NCBI GenBank assembly: GCA_950097015.1
Contig: CATNEN010000033.1
Coordinates: 1,364,001-1,428,000, forward strand
Reading direction: 5' to 3'
DNA length: 64,000 nucleotides
Origin: Macrostomum hystrix
Lineage: Eukaryota; Platyhelminthes; Macrostomidae
Below, one piece after another: positions 58,315 to 64,000 of the stretch. The notes below the pieces were generated by a model. That model was not told where the DNA came from, made no database searches, and was given only the letters and a program-made list of their open reading frames with translations. The position numbers were made by a program, and so were the translations under genes. Every line of letters begins with the position of its first letter. The stretch's first letter is position 1.

Positions 58315-61300
58315 TCACGGGGCCACGATAGGTCCCTTGACACCGGTGCCCCGGTACAGCAGGTCCGGCCTTCCAGCGGCCTCCCCCGGGGAGATGCAGC
58401 GAACCCCGTCAAAGCGGAGCAGCTGGCCGGGCGGGCAGCGGCAGGTGTAGCTGCCGACGGTGTTGACGCAGCGGTGCTGGCAGGGCCGGTAAAGCGCGCA
58501 CTCGTCCACATCGCTGCCGCAGTCGGGCCCTGAGAAGCCGCGCTGACACACGCAGTTCCCGACGCCGCCTGCCAGGCTGCAGACACCGCCGTTCAGGCAG
58601 GGCGGCTGGCAGCGACTGTCCGGAGGCGACAGGCGGCAGGTGCGGCGGTCCGCCAGGCGGGTGTAGCCTGCGAGGGTTGGGCGGGGAGACTGGATCAGAC
58701 TGGGTCAGACTGGGTCAGACTGGATCAGACTGGGTGAGACTGGGTTAGACTGGGTCAGACTGGATCAGACTGGGTGAGACTGGGTCAGACTGGGTCAGAC
58801 TGGGTGAGGCTGGGTGAGACTGGGTCAGACTGGGTCAGACTGGGTCAGACTGGATCAGACTGGGTGAGACTGGGTTAGACTGGGTCAGACTGGATCAGAC
58901 TGGGTGAGACTGGGTGAGACTGGGTCAGACTGGGTCAGACTGGGTGAGACTGGGTGAGACTGGGTCAGACTGGGTCAGACTGGGTGAGACTGGGTCAGAC
59001 TGGGTCAGACTGGGTGAGACTGGGTTAGACTGGGTCAGACTGGGTCAGACTGGGTCAGACTGGGTGAGACTGGGTCAGACTGGGTCAGACTGGGTCAGAC
59101 TGGGTCAGACTGGGTGAGACTGGGTCAGACTGGGTCAGACTGGGTGAGACTGGGTCAGACTGGGTCAGACTTGGTCAGACTGGGTCAGACTGGGTCAGAC
59201 TGGCGGAGACTGGGGGAGACTGAATATTCTCACCGGGTGGGCAGCGGCACTCCCAGCTGCCCTTCGTGTTGTGGCAGGCGAACTCGCAGCCGTGGACCTG
59301 GAGGCCCAGAGCGCACTCGTTAACATCGGCGCTGCAGGCGGCTCCGCGGTACCCGGGTGGACAGCGGCAGCGGCCGGCGAAGCAGCGGCCGCCGTTCCGG
59401 CAGCCCCTCGGGCAGCTGGGGTCGCCGGTCCAGACGCAGGTGCCGTTGGACCCAAGAGCGAAGCCGGGATCGCAGGCGCATCTGGACAGTCGGTGCGGAA
59501 ATTGCGGGAAGTGACTCACCAGCTTCTCAGGACCTAACAATGCAACCTGAGCAAATGCAGCAGTCGCAGCTCACCTGTAGGAGCCGGGAGAGTTGTAGCA
59601 GGTGTGCTCGCAGGGCGCAGGCGATTGGTCGCATTCGTTGGCGTCGATATCGCAGCGGTGGCCGCGCCAGCCGAGCAGGCAGACGCAGCGGCCATTGGCA
59701 CCGCACCAGCCGCGGCTGCAGTCGGCGCTGCCAGTGCAGCTGAAGCGGATCTCGCAGGCGGCGCCTTCGAAGCCGCTGTCGCAGACGCAGCTGCCGCGGA
59801 TGCAGCGGCCGTTCGAGCAGGCCGGGGAGCACTCCTCGCCTGGCCGGGCCGTTACAGACGGCCTCGTTGCTGGTCTGGTTGTCGGCGTTGTCGTCTGCTG
59901 CACAGCCTTTTGGCAGAAGTCGCCGTAGAAGCCGGGCGGACAGCGGCAGCGCTGCCGCCAGTGCTCGCAGGTGCCACCGTTCTGGCAGGGCCGGAGCTGC
60001 TCTGAGCAGCGGCGCGGATCGTCAGGCACGCAGTCGCGCCCGTTGGGTGCCATGCAGGTGTCCTGGCGGGCATAGGCAGCGGTAGGAGCCGGGCGTGTTA
60101 GCGCAGCTGTGCTGGCAGGCGTGGAAGCCGAGCGCGCACTCGTCGGTGTCGCTGGCGCAGTCGGGCCCAGACCAACCGGAGCGGCAGGCGCAGCTGCCGT
60201 TGACGCAGGCGCCGGTGTCCGGTCTGCAGGCAGGCTGGCAGGAGTCGTTGGCGGCGCAGGAGCGGCCGTCCTGTGCCAGACTCTGGCCTGGCGGGCAGAA
60301 GCACCTGAAAGAGCCCGGAGTGTTGGCGCACAGTGCGCTGCCGCAGCGGGGCCGCCAGACGTCGCCTTTCGCAGCTGCGCACTCGTCGACATCCTCTCGG
60401 CAGGAGTCGCCCGTCCAGCCGGGTTGGCAGGCGCAGAGGCCGTCCGAGCAGCGACCGCCAGGCGGGCCGCAGTCCGCAGGACAGGCCAAGGGCTCGCAGC
60501 TGGTGCCATCGAGCCGGCTGAGCTGGTAGCCCGGCGGGCAGAGGCAGCGGAAGGAGCCGATAGTGTTGCTGCAGCGGTACATGCAGCGGTTCAGCCATTC
60601 GTCAGCGCATTCGTCAACATCGCGACTACAGTCGTCACCGCGCCATCCGGGCCGGCAGACGCAGGTGCCGCCTCGGCAGACGCCGTTCAGGCAAGGAAAT
60701 CGGCACGGCTCATCCGGCACACCATCAGGGTCGGCTGGCACGCAGGTCTCGTTGACGGCGCTGCCGATTCCGCCTGGCGGAGCATGGATCCAGGGCGGGC
60801 AGAGGCAGCGGTAGTCGTTGCCGACGCGCCGGCAGCCATAGTCGCACAACCGTCCGGTGAGCATCCGGCATTGCCGCCTGTTGATAATCTCGCAGTAGTC
60901 GCCGGCGAAGCCGACTGGGCAGAGGCAGCGGGACTGCGAGCACACGCCGCCGTTTCTACAGGCCGGGACGCAGGGCCTGGGGGCGGCTACGCAGTGGTAG
61001 AGGCCGCTGCCGTCCGGACGGAGCTTCGCCTCAGTGCCTGGCGGGCAGACGATGGGCGGGCAGTTGGGGTTGGCGCTGCTGCACTTGGCGGGGTAGCACC
61101 AGGGCGGCTGGCAGGCGGTCATCGCCTCGGCGGGGTCGACCCCGGCGGGCACCTTGGAGCCGATTCCGAGGTTCTTGTCTGGCGCCTCGCCATTAAAATA
61201 GCCCGGCGGCGAGGAGGTGGCCCTCGCAGCCTCACTAGCCTCGAAGTAGTTCGGCGGGATGCTGTCCGCGTCAACAATGATTGCGCCCGACGGTGGCAGC

Positions 61301-61539
61301 GCGGCCAGCTGCTGCCGCAGCAACACGGGATCAGCGTGAGGGGCAGGGGCCTCGGCGCCTTCGTCCTCCTCGGCTGTCCGCCGCTTGTAGATCTCGGCAA
61401 GTCGGCGCCAGAGACCGCGGTCCTCGGGCGCAGCTTCCAGCCCGACGCTCCATCGCTGCGCTTCCGCGGCTGCGGCCGGGGCGAGACAACGATAGACGGT
61501 CAGGCAGAAGACGATGCGAAGCAAGATTCGCGGTGCCAT
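58315..61539 (-). CDS. Secreted multi-EGF protein, about 16 EGF modules, one frameshift
   Basis: Extracellular protein of the fibulin/fibrillin-like EGF class. Exons are 61539-59575, 59481-59234 and 58667-58315; both junctions agree in phase (AG|A and G|GC). Residues 1-25 are a signal peptide. A unique region of ~150 residues and a Pro/Cys stretch follow. Then come about 16 EGF modules in which short non-calcium modules (CRNGGVCSQSRCLCPVGFAG type) alternate with calcium-binding ones (DVDEC ... GSFRCLCPPG). About 35 residues follow the last module. No membrane helix is visible, so it is probably secreted. A frameshift near 60070, between GSYRCLCPPG and DTCMAPNG, breaks exon 1. The summed exon length leaves remainder 1, as expected for one indel (two bases lost or one gained). 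The intact protein would be about 855 aa. The 520-codon plus-strand frame here is an antisense shadow of this GC-rich exon. Confidence 0.88.
58685..59220 (+). repeat. 10-bp minisatellite in the EGF gene's last intron
   Basis: About 53 copies of tgggtcagac with tgggtgagac and tggatcagac variants. It fills almost the whole intron between exons 2 and 3 and stops just short of both splice sites. Confidence 0.97.
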
Positions 61540-62065
61540 CTCAATTTTTTGAGATCTTTCCAGAATTATTTGGCTGCCTGTTTCTTTTGGCTTGCTTTTC
61601 CCGTGTTCTTCTGTCCTGCTTTCGATGAGGGGCTGAGGTGGACCGGATTGACGAAGCTCGCCAGATATTAGTCACCTCCACCTCACCGCCGATCCCCGAT
61701 CCCCTTCCACTCGCGTCCCAGTTCTGTGCACTCGGCTTTGCCATTTCCTGCCCTCCCCTCTGCCCGCAGCAGTCGAACCCCCGGCCCCTCTATCTTCCAT
61801 CTCTGCGAATGATGGCTGGGGGTTGTGCTGCGTCCCTCTGCTGAATTTGGAAGTCAAAATTTTCCAGCCTTGGCGCAGATGAAGAATTGCGAAAGTTTAA
61901 TGAACAGTCGTCAAGTGATTGACGCTAGCGCCATTGGGGGTGCATTCGGGCCTATATTTATCTCCGAGTTAGCACCAGCGACAGGCCCGCTTAGTACCAA
62001 CTAGCATTTGCATCCCCAAAACGCATTCTATTCCGCCCTTCAAACTAACTTGGCCACTTTCGCCT
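61540..62065. other. Upstream region of the EGF gene
   Basis: The promoter and 5' UTR of the leftward EGF gene should lie here. A minus-strand ataaatata near 61955 is a possible TATA box. No other gene that I can support. Confidence 0.35.
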
Positions 62066-62515
62066 CCTTTCCACCCCTTTCCGCCCTCTTTCCACTCCTT
62101 TCCGCCCTCCTTTCACTCCTTTCCGCCCTTTTTCCACTCCTTTCCGCCCTCTTTTCACCCCTTTCCGCCCTCTTTCCAATCTTTTCCGCCCTCTTTCCAC
62201 TCCTTTCCGCCCTCCTTTCACTCCTTTCCGCCCTCTTTTCACCCCTTTCCGCCCTCTTTCCACTCCTTTCCGCCCTTTTTCCACTCCTTTCCGCCCTCTT
62301 TCCACTCCTTTCCGCCCTCCTTTCACTCCTTTCCGCCCTCTTTTCACCCCTTTCCGCCCTCTTTCCACTCCTTTCCGCCCTCTTTTCACCCCTTTCCGCC
62401 CTCTTTCCACTCCTTTCCGCCCTCTTTCCACCCCTTTCCGCCCTCTTTCCACTCCCTTCCGCCCTCTTTCCACTCCCTTCCGCCCTCTTTCCACTCCCTT
62501 CCGCCCTCTTTTCAA
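62066..62515 (+). repeat. 21-bp minisatellite
   Basis: About 21 copies of ttccgccctctttccactcct with cct/ttt variants. The 21-bp unit keeps frames open on both strands (SALFPLL and KGVERGR repeats), which are not genes. Confidence 0.95.
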
Positions 62516-62529
62516 AGACTTTGTCAATG

Positions 62530-63490
62530 GATTAAACGCAGCAAAAGACGTGTTAAGCTTGAGTGACCGATTGTCTATTTAGCATGATAACGTGCATTTA
62601 AATTTCATGAATACTTCGTTGCGGGCGATACAGAGCTCTGATAATAAAAAATTAAAAAATGGAACAAAAATCAATAAGGCAGCAATGCAACACAAATCAT
62701 TCTGGGCGAGTTGACAACTGTGCGTGGCAGGCAGTTCAGTTAGCGAATCTGTAATTTAAATGGAAGGATTATTTAAGTAATATTTAATAATTAATTACTT
62801 AAGTGTCCGCAACTTAACTACCTGAACTGAGAGATTAGCTCGAAGTTGACTATTAAGTTGAAGTTCTGAAATCTGGTCAAGCAAACACCCTGAAATGTTG
62901 ATGTAGCGCTGGCTAAATTGCTGCAGAATATACAGTATGGAACTAACAAGTAGTGACTTTATCTAACCTTATACAGGCAGGACAGTGTTGGACCAAGTTT
63001 GAAGCACCTTGCAATTGTGGACTGCCAGAATGACGCCATGGCGGTTTTTCCCGCAACCCGGGCTGTGATGACAAAACTGGGGAGCTGCTGAAAATTTGGT
63101 TTCCAGTTTTGTTCAGAAAATGTATTTTCGCAATTACGAAATCCGTAATGCACTACTGACAAAATACAAGTAGTAAAATGAAGTTTCTAGCGCTTTCATC
63201 CAGACTAGTAAAATTGGAAATTAGTAAAAAGCGATGAGTTTTTACGTTTATTTTATAGGATGAAAAAATACGCACCCCAAATGAGGACACGTTTCTTGAC
63301 TCTTGTGTGACAGCCTTCAGTACGCCCTCACAATCAGCCATCACCTGAATATTCAGATTCCTTGCTGTGTCCAGCATCGTCTGGATTTCATGGTCGTATT
63401 CGGCTGTTGTTTGGCTGCAATGCAACCGATTCATATTTTGTGCTTTGCGCATCATCAACGATACATTATTAGCAACCCACTACCCCTCCG
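62530..63490. other. Intergenic, nothing recognised
   Basis: AT-rich unique sequence. A 101-codon minus-strand frame (63458-63153) has no recognisable homology. Confidence 0.35.
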
Positions 63491-63496
63491 AAGAAT

Positions 63497-63905
63497 GAGA
63501 CTAGGCTAGCAATCCATTTTATCACTCCGTGAATGAGACTAGACTAGCAATCCATTTTATCACTCCGTGAATGAGACTAGACTAGCAATCCATTTTATCA
63601 CTCCGTGAATGAGACTAGACTAGCAATCCATTTTATCACTCCGTGAATGAGACTAGGCTAGCAATCCATTTTATCACTCCGTGAATGAGACTAGACTAGC
63701 AATCCATTTTATCACTCCGTGAATGAGACTAGACTAGCAATCCATTTTATCACTCCGTGAATGAGACTAGACTAGCAATCCATTTTATCACTCCGTGAAT
63801 GAGACTAGACTAGCAATCCATTTTATCACTCCGTGAATGAGACTAGACTAGCAATCCATTTTATCACTCCGTGAATGAGACTAGACTAGCAATCCATTTT
63901 ATCGC
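63497..63905 (+). repeat. 38-bp minisatellite
   Basis: Eleven nearly identical copies of a 38-bp unit containing gaatgagactagactagcaa and tccattttatcactccgt. One substitution (aggctag for agactag) marks copies 1 and 5. Confidence 0.97.
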
Positions 63906-64000
63906 CGCATCAATGCATCACATCGGCCTCACATCAGCAGGCGGTTGCCTTCTCCAGCTGCAGGATGGACAAGATGTCGCTGGCTAAATTGCAGCTGCTG

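Noticed and set aside
60109-61671. 520-codon plus-strand open frame
   Set aside because: Antisense to the main EGF exon; Ala/Val/Arg-rich composition follows from the GC-rich Cys/Gly codons on the other strand, and no domain is present.
62008-62535. 175- and 160-codon frames on both strands
   Set aside because: Both arise from the 21-bp array.

Overview
This is a stretch of an invertebrate animal nuclear genome. The evidence is intron-split genes with GT-AG junctions and mostly short introns, animal-only families (doublecortin, DEG/ENaC channel, multi-EGF secreted protein), APE-type LINEs, a mariner, tRNA-derived SINEs and a very large load of minisatellites. The mix would suit a free-living flatworm such as Macrostomum, but that is a guess from style, not a match.

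Left part (0-16 kb): a three-exon doublecortin-domain gene (minus strand, 222-1459). Then come a reverse-transcriptase scrap with an in-frame triplication, two long minisatellites (2.38-4.1 kb), and a broken mariner abutting a 3'-truncated LINE endonuclease fragment (4.9-7.5 kb). These are followed by a tentative unrecognised spliced gene (minus, 7.94-9.72 kb) and a small secreted cysteine-rich (Ly6-like) gene with a visible TATA region and a 5' UTR intron (11.4-12.8 kb).

Middle (16-28.5 kb): a repeat mosaic. Three satellite families and a dispersed repeat occur on both sides of an apparently intact two-ORF LINE (17383-23435), which is bounded by a perfect 14-bp target-site duplication.

Right part (28.6-64 kb): a DEG/ENaC channel (minus, 28.6-31.7 kb); a 16-exon HUNK-like Ser/Thr kinase (plus, 32970-44138) whose splice phases all agree and whose introns hold SINEs and minisatellites; a tandem pair of Tyr-rich single-pass membrane proteins (45.6 and 48.5 kb); a beta-tubulin gene with two single-base frameshifts (minus, 49.9-51.5 kb); and a secreted protein of about 16 alternating EGF modules with one frameshift (minus, 58.3-61.5 kb). 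Minisatellites of 10-38 bp unit fill much of the space between.

The cellular genes look like unrelated neighbours (cytoskeleton, signalling, channel, matrix); I see no operon or gene cluster apart from the tandem duplicate pair. Single-base frameshifts in otherwise well-conserved genes suggest that long-read assembly errors may be present.
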